Shown: one piece after another, positions 35,321-45,800 of the stretch
Numbering within the stretch: the first letter of the stretch is position 1
Layout of the letters: every line of letters begins with the position of its first letter
From: Chrysopilus asiliformis
Lineage: Eukaryota; Arthropoda; Insecta; Diptera; Rhagionidae
DNA: 64,000 nucleotides
Direction of reading: 5' to 3'
Assembly: GCA_964034945.1 (NCBI GenBank)
Contig: OZ035961.1
Location: 88,430,124 to 88,494,123, forward strand
Made by a program: the position numbers and the translations under genes
Notes under the pieces: model-generated
What the model saw: the letters and a program-made list of their open reading frames with translations, nothing else
Databases searched by the model: none
Told to the model about the DNA's origin: nothing

Positions 35321-36419
35321 ATGTAATATTGTGATGTGATATGCAATTATTTTTGTGTTTATAATCAATACATAAATTAGTAAATATTATGATCAAAAAA
35401 CTCACTGTGGACACAGTAAGACATGTACATATTTATAACTTAATAGTAGAAACTAAATTCATCAGAGGCAATGAAAATATGAATTCGTGCCACTAGCAAA
35501 TTACCATCCACTCTCAATTTAAATAGAAAAAACCGAAAAGTCAACAAGGTTTATTATTTTAAACATAACAAAAACGACAAAAAAGAAAAAATAAAGAATG
35601 TTGAAAAAAAGATAGAAAAACAAAAAACAAATGCGCAATAAATAAATCATAACATTCCAGTTTGACGGGCGGAAATATCAATAAAATAAAATAAATTGGC
35701 TTCTTAATTGTTGTGAATTTTTCTACCTTGGTCGCCATTGTTGTTTGCGCCTTGTTGTCGGCCGTTATCAGAAATTATTCGAGCAAGCTTTGTTTTTCCA
35801 GATACTGAACTACTAAATTTTTTACGCCCCAACATTTTGCGAATCATTGCGTGACACGATGACCCATCAAAGGGAAAATTCTTTTCCATTTCGGCAGTCA
35901 ATGGTGGCTTTCTTGATAAATTGGGGGTTGGTTTTTTTTGGTCTGGCAATCCATTGGAATTTACTTGGCTTCAAAGCGACATAGCAAAGAATTTTTATTC
36001 GTTTATTGGTAGATAGTGGCAGCACGCAATCATTTTATTTATTGCCTTTTATTCACTGAAATGCTTACCAAAAGCTATGATTAATGAAAGGCGGTGGGAA
36101 ATTCATTTTATCCAACAACAATACAAATAACAAAAAAACAATAACATGGCCAGACTGACCGACCTAAATACATACAAATAATTACATTAAGTGGCACTTA
36201 TCAGGGCTACCAAGGGGTGTATTTTCAAAAGAAATGCTTCTTGGCGACCTTGAGTACTGATTTCAATCTTAGAATGAAATAAAAGAAAAAACAAAAAAAA
36301 AATGGTTTTAGGTTCAAAATAGGCTTAAGGACTTTTAAGGATTTTATCTGTGACAAATTCGTAGCTGGAGGCGTCTAAAAGACTGAAGCTCCAACGAAAA
36401 TTATAAAAAAAAATCATTC
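35321..36419. other. AT-rich sequence with one coding-like frame
   Basis: Apart from the minus-strand frame at 35704-35962 nothing is recognised. A very A-rich tract runs about 35560-35640. Confidence 0.4.
35704..35962 (-). pseudogene. coding-like fragment of unknown identity
   Basis: An uninterrupted minus-strand frame of about 86 codons with balanced amino-acid use (Pro/Lys-rich start, a central HAMIRKMLGRKKF segment, Asn-rich tail NGRQQGANNNGDQGRKIHNN) ends in a stop at 35704. It has no good ATG at its beginning, so it would have to be a 3' exon or a broken gene. I do not recognise the protein. It could be a host-gene terminal exon, a retroelement or transposon gene fragment, or chance. 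Confidence 0.3.
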
Positions 36420-36930
36420 AAAGCCGAATGATTTGTCGATCTGTCGGTCTGTCTGTCTGTCGGTCTGTCTGTCGGTCTGTCTGTCGGTCTGTCTGTCTGT
36501 CGGTCTGTCTGTCGGTCTGTCTGTCGGTATGTCTGTCGGTCTGTCTGTCGGTCTAACTGTCGGTTTGTCTGTCGGTCTGTCGGTCTGTCCATTTTATGTA
36601 TCTTAAATAACTCGATAACACGAGAACGCATTGAGTTAGTGACTTGAAATTTTTTCTTATTGTGCACTTTTCTATTAACTTTTGGAAAAGTAACAGTAGC
36701 TATAACGGGTTACTTTCCATTGAATTTTTTAGAAAATATATGGTTTTTTCAAAATTTCTTGAAAACTAGGCGCTTTTAGGAAAACTGAATGTAACAAAAT
36801 TTAAAGGATATAAATTTTTCTACATTTTTTGGTTGAACTATTTTTACTTATCTCTAAGTGTTCTCGAGATATTTAAAAAAAAATATAATTTTTTACATAT
36901 TTTTTTCGAAACTAAATATTGCTGATTCAC
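36420..36930 (+). mobile_element. second-type (GTCY) dispersed repeat
   Basis: A (GTCTGTCG/GTCTGTCT)n tract at 36434-36592 is followed by ATGTATCTTAAATAACTCG, GAGTTAGTGACTTGAAATTT, GCTATAACGGGTTAC and TTTTTTCGAAACTAAATATTG, all shared with 34270-34720. Confidence 0.6.
36434..36592. repeat. (TGTC)n-type microsatellite
   Basis: Imperfect tetranucleotide tract of GTCT and GTCG words inside the dispersed repeat. The Arg-Gln-Thr-Asp reading frames across it are artefacts of the repeat. Confidence 0.85.
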
Positions 36931-38889
36931 TTCGAGCTTTGAAAACCAACTAAATAGTAGACGATTGAGAAAATCGCAGCTTTTTAGATTTTTATGAAAT
37001 AATACAAAATGGTAGCTTTCGATTGAAAAAATAATCATTTAAATCGGTTCGGCAGAACTTCATAATTAACACTGTGTGAGAATCCTTATTATTGTCATAC
37101 TGTTTACGATACGCTCGCAATTTACGTTCGGATTCTTAAAAGAAACAGATTTTTTTAAAACTTTCTTACAAAAGTAAACAGTTTTAGATTCTTGTAAAAT
37201 TAGCTCCTGATTAAATTCAATACCAAAGAATAAAAGTGCCCAATTGAATAAAAGTCAAGTTAGCCAACAACAAATGTTTTGAAACAGTCTGAAAGACAAA
37301 CATTTTACACTTCAAGTATGCTCATTTATCATTTAAGTTAGTTATACCTAGAGCTAAGGCAACACAAGAACTAGAATAAATCTAAGAAATCTCTCTCATA
37401 TTCACGACAGACGATATTTTCCACTTGACATGCTTCAGTGAATTATTGCGATACGTTTGCGACCGTCTGAGTCTATTAGCCTGATTTTAGGCCAAGAAAA
37501 CCTCCATGACACGTGCCTTCGTTTAAACGGAATCCGCTTATCCAATTGCATTGGACGTTTTCCTCATCGGCATTTGGTACACTTGCTATCCCGAAGTAAT
37601 TATTTTCTTCCACTTTAGAGGACAGCTTCTCATATTATCATCCGATGGAAATATGTTTACGGGCAAACTTTTTCCTTGTTAGCAATTTAAGGAACCTCTT
37701 CAAGTCTAAATATTCCTTCAACATATCCTGTTTGCCAAGTGAAATTTCAGTAGCTTCATGTGCCTCTAGCCATGGTGATCGCTGTGTTATTCCTTCCCTC
37801 TAACTCTTATTGTTGATTCGCTGAACAACTCAAGTATCATGAAGAAGACTCTAAAGAAAACTTTTCCTTGGATTTTGTATCTTTCAGAAGAAGAAAAATG
37901 AAAAAATAAATAAAATTAGACAAGTACAACATGTGTTCCATCTGACTATAAGGAAATTGGTACATTTTTATACTTGTTTCTACAATAGATATAGATACCT
38001 TTGTAATATCCTTGTGAATTCTCTCCTTTAGGTCCAGTCACTTTATTATGTATTCAGGCTACAAAAGGTTAAGTCTGTGATTTAGTCCAAGTTAAGAGGT
38101 TCGCTTTACTGCCTGTAATACTTTTTTTTACTTGCAAATGTGCAAAACGAGTGTCAAGGTTTTTTCACAGCTAAAACATCTTTAGGATAACACCTGTTCA
38201 CTTGTAATTTATTGTATGATTTTGTGTCTTAATTCCACAAAAAAGGTTGCAAGTCGACCTATTTCTTCGAAATTTTCAGAATATATTTAGAGTCATAACC
38301 AAGTTGCTTTTTTAAATGCAAAAATAGTGAGGGAATTCACAGTCCTCTTTTAAAATGCGGGTAAATTTACCGCTAGGTAATTCAGTCAAATTTAACAGAT
38401 TTTTACCGAGACGGTAACTTGGTTCATGTAAAAATGAATTACCGGATTCGGTAATTGTATACATGCCTCGAGTCGTGTTTTTCAGCCTCGGTATTCGGTA
38501 TCAAGAATCAACCGCGAGTGGCGCTAGTAATGTTTTTAGTTGTCAAATTTTTTCGCTGGTTATCTCATCGGACTGCAATTTTTTTCAATTTTGATAGCTG
38601 TTGCCACAATAGAAATTCAAAAGAATACATCAAACATGGATTTAAAGGTATGTGATATATCTTACAATCAAATTCGCAGTTCATGATTTGGTCACGTATC
38701 AAATAAAAGCGCTGTTCTCAAATCTGTGCTGTGGGATGTTCACAGCAGAATATTTTCAGTCTTTTAATATTACCGAAAATACCGAATACCGAATACCGAA
38801 GAGGATTGTGAATACCCTCAGTATTTATTTAAATATTCCGGAAGGTTGTTCCTGTAACTTAGTGCCGTTTGCACCAGCGAAACCTAGCA
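36931..38889. other. mostly featureless, with one decayed coding-like stretch
   Basis: Contains the possible gene relic at 37476-37799. A run of AATACCG repeats lies near 38768-38800. No other features recognised. Confidence 0.4.
37476..37799 (-). pseudogene. decayed coding-like stretch of unknown family
   Basis: Read on the minus strand in a single frame, 108 codons are open except for two adjacent stops in the middle. Before the stops it reads like an amphipathic basic helix region (LDLKRFLKLLTRKKFARKH); after them it continues with YEKLSSKVEENNYFGIASVP and NWISGFRLNEGTCHGGFLG. The local base composition is less AT-rich and codon choice is mixed, unlike surrounding DNA. I do not recognise the family. 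It may be a relic of a host gene or transposon protein, or a chance open stretch. Confidence 0.3.
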
Positions 38890-38914
38890 ACATCACCTCT
38901 CTCTCATACAAATA

Positions 38915-39801
38915 TTGGGAGTATGCATTGAAAATGAGCGTTTTGTATTGAGACTCATAATTCGGCAGGTAATCGGGCTGATATAAATTTTACCTGAAAG
39001 CTAAAACCCTGGGCTGCAAACCTCAGTCCAATTTCAACTGCCGGAGTGTAAAGACGTTTTTATCCGAAATTTTAAACATGGCTGAGTTCGTGCCTACAAA
39101 ACCGTTTTTGCGGGGAATTCTTTTACATTACTTCCACCGAAAGGCAACAGCAGCTGAGGGGCATAGAATATTAGTGGAAACATACGGCGACAATGCTCTT
39201 TCAGAACAAACATGCAGAAGATGGTTTCAACAATTCAAGGGTTGTGATTTTGACCTCGAAGATGAAGAACATCCTGGTGCTGAGAAAAAGTTTGAAGATA
39301 CCGATTTGGAGGCATTACTTGATGAAGATCCATGCCAGACACAGGAAGAGCTTGCGGAAACATTGGGAGTCGATCAATCAACAGAAAAACGGCCGCAATT
39401 CACCGACAGACACGACAAAGATATTTTGCAACATGAAAACGCACGACCCCATGTTGCAAATGTTGTAAAAAACTACCTGGAGAACCTCAAATGGGAAGTC
39501 TTACCCCACCCGCCGTATTCACCAGACATTGCGCCCTCCGATTACCATTTGTTCCGGTCGATGACACATGGCCTGGCTGAGCAGCGATTTTCTTCTTATG
39601 ACGACACCAAAAAATGGGTCGATGACTGGATTGCCTCAAAAGACAAAGACTTTCCATCGTGGAATCCTCATGCTACCTGAAAGATGGGAGAAGGTCGTAG
39701 CTGCCGATGGACAGTATTTTCAATGATCTGAGTCTGATAGTTTTCTCAAAATAAACTGTTGATTTTTATAAAAAAACCACATTTTCAATGCATACTCCCA
39801 A
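38915..39801 (+). mobile_element. mariner element with intact TIRs, internally deleted
   Basis: TTGGGAGTATGCATTGAAAA and its exact inversion TTTTCAATGCATACTCCCAA bound an 887-bp element, flanked by TA on both sides (38913-38914, 39802-39803). Typical full-length mariners are about 1.3 kb, so roughly 400 bp is missing from the middle of the transposase. Confidence 0.9.
39078..39726 (+). pseudogene. DD34D mariner transposase, deleted, mutated and frameshifted
   Basis: The ATG at 39078 starts a typical mariner N-terminus: LRGILLHYFHRKATAAEGHR, then SEQTCRRWFQQFK and the acidic linker ending LEALLDEDPCQTQEELAETL. At about residue 103 it jumps from GVDQST directly to EKRPQF, deleting roughly 150 residues that normally include the WVPHEL-type motif and the first catalytic Asp. 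The second catalytic Asp is replaced by Glu (LQHENARPH instead of the usual HDN). The third is present in YSPDIAPSDYHLF with the normal 34-residue spacing. Near 39655 a frameshift ends the long frame at 39680, while the expected tail (MLPERWEKVVAADGQYF) continues in another frame to 39726. The protein cannot be catalytic. The sequence is closest to the cecropia-type mariners by eye; that is an inference. Confidence 0.9.
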
Positions 39802-39895
39802 TAATTTTTTTTTCATGAAAATTATGTTGCCCTCCTATAGCGTATTTGATGATTAACCCCTGGTAATTGTAGCTTTTTTATGTTTTTTGTAAAAA

Positions 39896-40489
39896 TTTTC
39901 CACACTAATTGAATTTAAGCATTTGAAATTTCTTCCACTTTTTTTTATAGTAAATATTTTTTTTACTATTTACTATTAAATTTGTTTTTACTTCTTACTA
40001 TTAAAGTAGTTGGAAACCGAAGTCAAAAAGGAGGTCCGCAGGACTACGAGGCATATGCCCATCGATGTAGTCCAAAGAAATGAAAGTCTTTTTTGGTTGT
40101 CTACATTATCTACCCGTAGAGAATAAACTATTGTCTACATCGAAAGTCTACGCGTAAACAAAGATGTTTTCTGCTACATCACGTAGACTAGGCAGCACAA
40201 CATTGCGAACAGATCTAATATTTAAAAAAAATTATATTCGCATAAATCAATGATAAAAACCATAATTTAAATTCAATGTTCAATCATAGAAATGTATAAC
40301 TCTAATTCCATTCTCATAAACAATCAGAGTTGAAGTAAATTCATCTTCACCTTGTCGAAATTTTTAAACAAAATAAATATCTCGCCTTTGTTACGTTTTT
40401 AGAATTTACGCACTCCAAACAATCGAATAAATTGCGAAAACCCATAAATTCCTTCAACATTTCGATATTTATTTATTACTTTCTTCTAC
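39896..40489. other. no recognised gene
   Basis: Unusual clustering of GTAGAC/GTCTAC words at about 40055-40190 (GTCTACATTATCTACCCGTA, GTCTACATCGAAAGTCTACG, ACGTAGACTAGG); possibly a decayed repeat. Confidence 0.35.
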
Positions 40490-41260
40490 GGAGTATAATA
40501 AAGTATTGTATTCATGAAAAATTTCGACCTCTTAATTTTGCCTAAAAAACATTTCCCGATCACTCCTGAGTCGATTGGAGTCATATTTAAAAAATGTCTT
40601 TCTGTCTGTCAGTCTGTCTGTCAGTCTGTCTGTCAGTCTGTCAGTCTGTGTACAAGATTTCTCAAAAACTAATAGAGCTAGCGCCATGAAATTTTATAGG
40701 CATGTTGGGTCCTGAAATGGGACGATCCTATCAACTTTTGGTGGAAATCCGTTAACCGGAAGTATCCAAAATGGCGGTTTTTCAAAAATCGCAATTTCGT
40801 TTTTCTCGATTTACTCCCAAACTACGCGTTTTTTAGTGGCCTTAAGTATGACAAAACTTGGAGAAAATAAAATTTCCCACACTTTTGTCTTTAACTATAA
40901 CTCGATATCTCAGCCTGTTATCGAGATAAACCGTTATTTCCAAAAAAACAGTTTTTTGCGATTATCTTGAAAACTAACGGGTTTTTGCTGACTGAATGTA
41001 TGAAGTGAATTAATGAGAATGGCATTCTGCACAATTTTGTCTTTTACCGTTATCCGTTATCTTTTACCGTTATTGAGATATGTTCATTAATATGTAAAAA
41101 ATAATATTTTTGCGAATAATTTGCAAACTAACGGGTTTTCGACAAATCAGTTAAAAGAATAATTAAAGACGTTAACATTTTCTACATTTTTGCCATTTAC
41201 CGTAAATTGATATCTTTTACCGTTCTCAAGTTATCTCAAATTTTGTACATTTTTGATATT
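40490..41260 (+). mobile_element. second-type (GTCY) dispersed repeat
   Basis: GTATTGTATTCATGAAAAATTT, a (CTGTCAGT)n tract at 40600-40650, CTCAAAAACTAATAGAGCTAGC, GGGACGATCCTATCAAC and a 3' half with GTAAAAGATA/ACGGATAACGG-type words (TATCTTTTACCG). The 3' half recurs inverted at 31440-32040. Confidence 0.6.
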
Positions 41261-42029
41261 TTTGAATAAACCAAGAATTTATTGGGAGGTCGTCTTAGGT
41301 TGACAACGCGACAGGGCTCTAGCGTAAATTGCGCAGGGTCGTAGATTTTGTAGAAGAAAGTTTTGTGTTGACCACAACTGATATTTTTTTGTAAAACAAT
41401 TACCGTCATGAAACTTGGAGAAGAAGAGATTTCTATTCATCTAACAATTAATTTACTTGTATAGCCCGAACAAATCCGCTCGAAATGAAAAACAACAATC
41501 GGTAACCAAAAACTCATTGGTTCGCACCTGATCGATTGGCAGGTTGTTTATTTATCGCAATCACTTCACAAGGTATTAATACACCCGCACCTGGTCTAAC
41601 TCATAGTCGCTGGTAATGATGAGACGAGCGATGAGACGCCCACTCAAAAAACTTTTCATATTTAAGAAATTTCGGGGAACTGAAGAGATTATCTTCAATA
41701 TCTGGGATAGCGAAAGAAAATTCCATTTCATCAAAAGTAAAACTTTCAAAGACTGTCTGACTTTAAAATCACCTGTCGATCATTACTCAGACGGAACCCA
41801 AACTCATTTCAATCATTACCTGTCGAAGGGTAGAATAACACCATTGAATTGATGATTTAAATTTGACGCCATATCATAAATAAATATCAGGTGTTTCCTG
41901 TCATTCTTTGGAATAACTTTAAAGTTTGTATGGTAAAAAAAATGTTGGAAAAGTTGAATCGATATTTATTAAAGTCTTAGATTAAAATGAGGAAGACGTT
42001 GGATTCATTGAAGTGGTCGTTGCAATTTT
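41261..42029. other. no recognised gene
   Basis: About 41480-41870 is less AT-rich and lacks obvious repeats. A 78-codon plus-strand frame at 41616-41852 has no recognisable motif. Confidence 0.4.
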
Positions 42030-42200
42030 CTTGAAAACGGTTCATTTTTTTCAAAATAGTTCCATACATCAAAATCCAATCGGACCAATCTTTCCTCCTC
42101 TTCCATACAAATGCATTTTTTTATAATAAGTTTGTCTGCCCTCATACAGAGTATTTGACGATTGCTCCCTGGCAATTGTAGCTTTTCTTATGTTTCAATT
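42030..42200 (+). mobile_element. 3' part of a HINE
   Basis: TCTTGAAAACGGTTCATTTT, CATACATCAAAATCCAATCG, CATACAGAGTATTTGACGAT and the end TGGCAATTGTAGCTTTTCTT match the HINE tail. Confidence 0.6.
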
Positions 42201-43239
42201 TACTAATATATTTATTAAGCACTACAAATACCATCACTAATCATGCAATGAATATTTTTTTTTTCAACGATTTTCCCCCTGCGACGCATAGGTGAAAAAT
42301 TTCACCTACGACGCATATCTGTTTAATTGCTTTTTCGTAGTTTGAGTTGGGATTATTTAGGAAATTTAAAGGGCGCGCGCGAAAGATTGAGTTCATTTCG
42401 CGTGGGATTGGGTAGCTTTTGATTTTAAAACATTACGTCTTTAAAAAAAATCATCGCATTTGTTGATTGTTTTTTCCTGAATTTGATTGTCATGTTGGTT
42501 GTTTAATTGTTGCTCCCTTTCATATGCATAGAAAAAAAAATAGTAAATCTAACTACTTGGTGAATCGAAACTATAACTAAAATAGTTAATTTCAATTACA
42601 AAATAGTTAATTTTGAAATTTTCGCTACTGAATATTTTCAATTTGAATGTTTTTGCTTACGATCATGTTTCTATGATGAATATTATCATACTGCAAAATT
42701 GAATTAAATGTAGGAAGAGCCGCTGCAGAATTATGGTTACAATAGTGGTAATTTTATATGCTGTGTGCCAAAAATGTACGTCATCTTCACAATTTCGAGA
42801 GAAAGAAATATAAAACATTTTTTTTCAATGTTCCGGGATGTTAATTATGTATAATGGAAAATGTAAACAGATCCGTTTTGAGGATAAAAGGATCATCAAA
42901 GTGTTGTATTTCATATTGTGTTTGAATTTTTGCTCATATAACTTTTTTTAAACTGGTTTTTCAGAATGATTTTTTTTGTCAAAAAAAAAAAAGGATATTC
43001 CCATAGGTGTTGTTGGTCGTCGTATTTTCAACATTCCACCACAAAAACCTGTTTTTTTCCTTTTTCCCCATTTACCTGTTTTTCCATTTACCTTTATTCA
43101 TATTTGGCATTTTTCCCTTTTCTATTAGATAATCTAACGGTTTAAGTGTCTCATATAATGGCTAAGACACTTTAATTATGTTTGAATTACTGACACTTTG
43201 AGCAGGAAAATATCCCAAATATTTTATATCCTTGAGGCC
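42201..43239. other. AT-rich sequence without recognised gene
   Basis: GACGCATAGGTGAAAAATTTCACCTACGACGCAT at about 42279-42315 is a short palindrome. Nothing else recognised. Confidence 0.4.
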
Positions 43240-43570
43240 ACGATTACGTCCATTTAAACCACTCTCTCCTGCGTGATGTAAACCCCTTCTCTTGGTATCT
43301 CTTAAACAACCCAAATAGCATTTTAAGCAGCAATTATGGTGTTTATCCCCATATTTCGTCACCATGCAAGTCGCGGCGATAAGCAATTTATGTCGCAAAC
43401 ACGTCGTTAGTTGTGCCAACGAGACGCGCAACGGCACCCATAGTGGGGAACACTTTTCAGCGGTTTGCGGCGCCGCAATTATAACGACAGGGACGTAATT
43501 AGTTGCCTCATGCACGAGCGTCATCTGACGGCATTATATCACACAATTACACAAATCATCGAGCGGGTTT
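43240..43570. promoter_or_regulatory. candidate GC-rich single-copy regulatory segment
   Basis: This block is clearly richer in G+C and CpG than its surroundings, shows no repeat-family phrases and contains homeodomain-type TAATTA, CAATTA and TTTATGTCGC words. A 120-codon minus-strand frame (43162-43524) spans it but has no recognised domain. A conserved non-coding element is my preferred reading; a coding exon is the alternative. Confidence 0.3.
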
Positions 43571-43769
43571 TCTTTCTCCCTCGAATGCTTGCTAGTAAAC
43601 AGAGATGAACAAATAAAAACGTAAGCAGAAGACGAACGAGAAAAATCTAATGGCGACAAATTAATGGAAACTTTTGTGGAGTGTTATTTTATAATGGACT
43701 TTTCTTCCGGTTGCATGTCGTGATTTTAATTGCCATTAAAATTTTTCGACAATATTGGATCTGAAAGAA

Positions 43770-45225
43770 CCATGCAGGATTCGACGATTTTTATGCCCCC
43801 GGGCTAACTTTTGAACCAGTTTGGGTTTCACTTTCGTAGTACATCCATTGGAAAGGTAATTTGCTCTAGTTTCATGGACATAAGCTCTTTTTTGGCGGGG
43901 AACTGCAGGGGAATGGTCAGCTGCCATCTTAGGGGTACTGATTTTTTCATGCATTTTTCGACGATTTTTATGCCCCCGGGCTAACTTTTGAACCAGTTCG
44001 GGTTTCACTTTCGTAGTACATCCATTGGAAAGGTAATTTGCTCTAGTTTCATGGACATAAGCTCGTTTTTGGCGGGGAACTGCAGGGGGATGGTCAGTTG
44101 CCATCTTAGGGGTACTACTGATTTTTTCATGCATTTTTCGACGATTTTTATGCTCCCGGGCTAACTTTTGAACCAGTTCGGGTTTCACTTTCGTAGTATC
44201 CATTGGAAAGGTAATTTGCTCTAGTTTCATGGACATAAGCTCTTTTTTGACGGGGAACTGCGGGGGGATGGTCAGGTGCCATCTTAGGGGCACTGATTTT
44301 TTCATGCATTTTTCGACGATTTTTATGCCCCCAGGCTAACTTTTGAACCAGTTCGGGTTTCACTTTCGTAGTACATCCATTGGAAAGGTAATTTGCTCTA
44401 GTTTCATGGACATAAGCTCTTTTTTGGCGGGGAACTGCAGGGGGATGGTCAGCTGCCATCTTAGGGGTACTGATTTTTTCATGCATTTTTCGACGATTTT
44501 TATGCCCCCGGGCTAACTTTTGAACCAGTTCGGGTTTCACTTTCGTAGTACATCCATTGGAAAGGTAATTTGCTCTAGTTTCATGGACATAAGCTCTTTT
44601 TTGGCGGGGAACTGCAGGGGGATGGTCAGCTGCCATCTTAGGGGTACTGATTTTTTCATGCATTTTTCGACGATTTTTATGCCCCCGGGCTAACTTTTGA
44701 ACCAGTGCGGGTTTCACTTTCGTAGTACATCCATTGGAAAGGTAATTTGCTCTAGTTTCATGGACATAAGCTCTTTTTTGGCGGGGAACTGCAGGGGGAT
44801 GGTCAGCTGCCATCTTAGGGGTACTGATTTTTTCATGCATTTTTCGACGATTTTTATGCCCCCGGGCTAACTTTTGAACCAGTTCGGGTTTCACTTTCGT
44901 AGTACATCCATTGGAAAGGTAATTTGCTCTAGTTTCATTGACATAAGCTCTTTTTTGGCGGGGAACTGCAGGGGGATGGTCAGCTGCCATCTTAGGGGTA
45001 CTGATTTTTTCATGCATTTTTCGACGATTTTTATGCCCCCGGGCTAACTTTTGAACCAGTTCGGGTTTCACTTTCGTAGTACCCCTAAGATGGCAGCTGA
45101 CCATCCCCCTGCAGTTCCCCGCCAAAAAAGAGCTTATGTCCATGAAACTAGAGCAAATTACCTTTCCAATGGATGTACTAGGAAAGTGAAACCCAAAAGT
45201 TAGTCAAGGGGCATTTTCGTGCATC
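43770..45225. repeat. 177-bp tandem array capped by an inverted unit (foldback-like)
   Basis: Eight direct units start at 43782, 43959, 44139, 44314, 44491, 44668, 44845 and 45022; spacing is 177 except 180 and 175. Each has CGACGATTTTTATGCCCCCG, TTGGAAAGGTAATTTGCTCT and GGGGAACTGCAG. At about 45080, in a GTAC, the last unit switches to an inverted partial unit that runs to about 45225. Because 177 is 59 codons, the minus strand stays open for 331 codons (44148-45143) and 189 codons (43736-44305), a Lys/Arg-rich 59-residue repeat (unit begins MAADHPPAVPRQKRAYVHET); the 175-bp unit breaks the frame between them. The outer ends are inverted relative to each other, so a foldback element with an amplified left arm fits better than a gene. 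Confidence 0.85.
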
Positions 45226-45429
45226 GTTCTTTAAACAGATTTTAATTGGCCATCGAATTATTTTGTTTTTAATCAAAAATTTCTTTAATTTTATTTTATC
45301 GGTAAATTTTTTTTTTCTTTTGCAATGAAATTTTGATGCCAATAAAATTATGCTGTTTCAAAAATGTATGCTATCCACTTTTTATGCAATATCCTTCAGT
45401 CATTCGCCTGAAATAAGAAATTTAATTCT

Positions 45430-45800
45430 CGAAACGAAATCGTTTCCATCAAATGTCAGTGAGAAATATGGCGGCTGAAGGCATCATTTTTTTTTTGTGT
45501 TTCTCAGACGGGGAGCTTTAATGAAACTTTAATGGCAGACTATTTCGACCCGAAAACCATCAAATGCTGCTCTATCGCTGCAGGAATTTTCATGAAGCGA
45601 ATGTTGCCCCAAAGATGAACCGTGGGTCACCAATTTCCCCACTAAAGCAATTGTGGCTTTGCAGACGCATTATTAATCGCTGCGACGCGCTCGTCACTTC
45701 TTTCGCTTCTTTTACGCGGATGTGAATTATAGGTGTAAATTTTTAGCCCCGATTGCGTAAATTGCTGCATTTTAAAGCCGCAAAGAACAAATCTCATGTT
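45430..45800. promoter_or_regulatory. candidate GC-rich single-copy regulatory segment
   Basis: It shares the properties of 43240-43570: raised G+C, no dispersed-repeat phrases, words such as GCATTATTAATCGCTGCGAC and CGATTGCGTAAATTGCTGC. It lies just beyond the 177-bp array, so the array may have split one original host segment. Function is inferred from composition only. Confidence 0.25.

Larger units (their letters stand above)
38890..39895 (+). mobile_element. 3' part of a HINE split by mariner
   Basis: CTCTCTCATACAAA before the mariner and ATTTTTTTTTCATGAAAATT, then CGTATTTGATGATTAACCCC and TAATTGTAGCTTTTTTATG, after it give the usual HINE tail. Confidence 0.5.

Noticed and set aside
43162..43524. 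120-codon minus-strand frame as a gene
   Set aside because: No domain, no splice or promoter support; openness can be explained by locally raised G+C.
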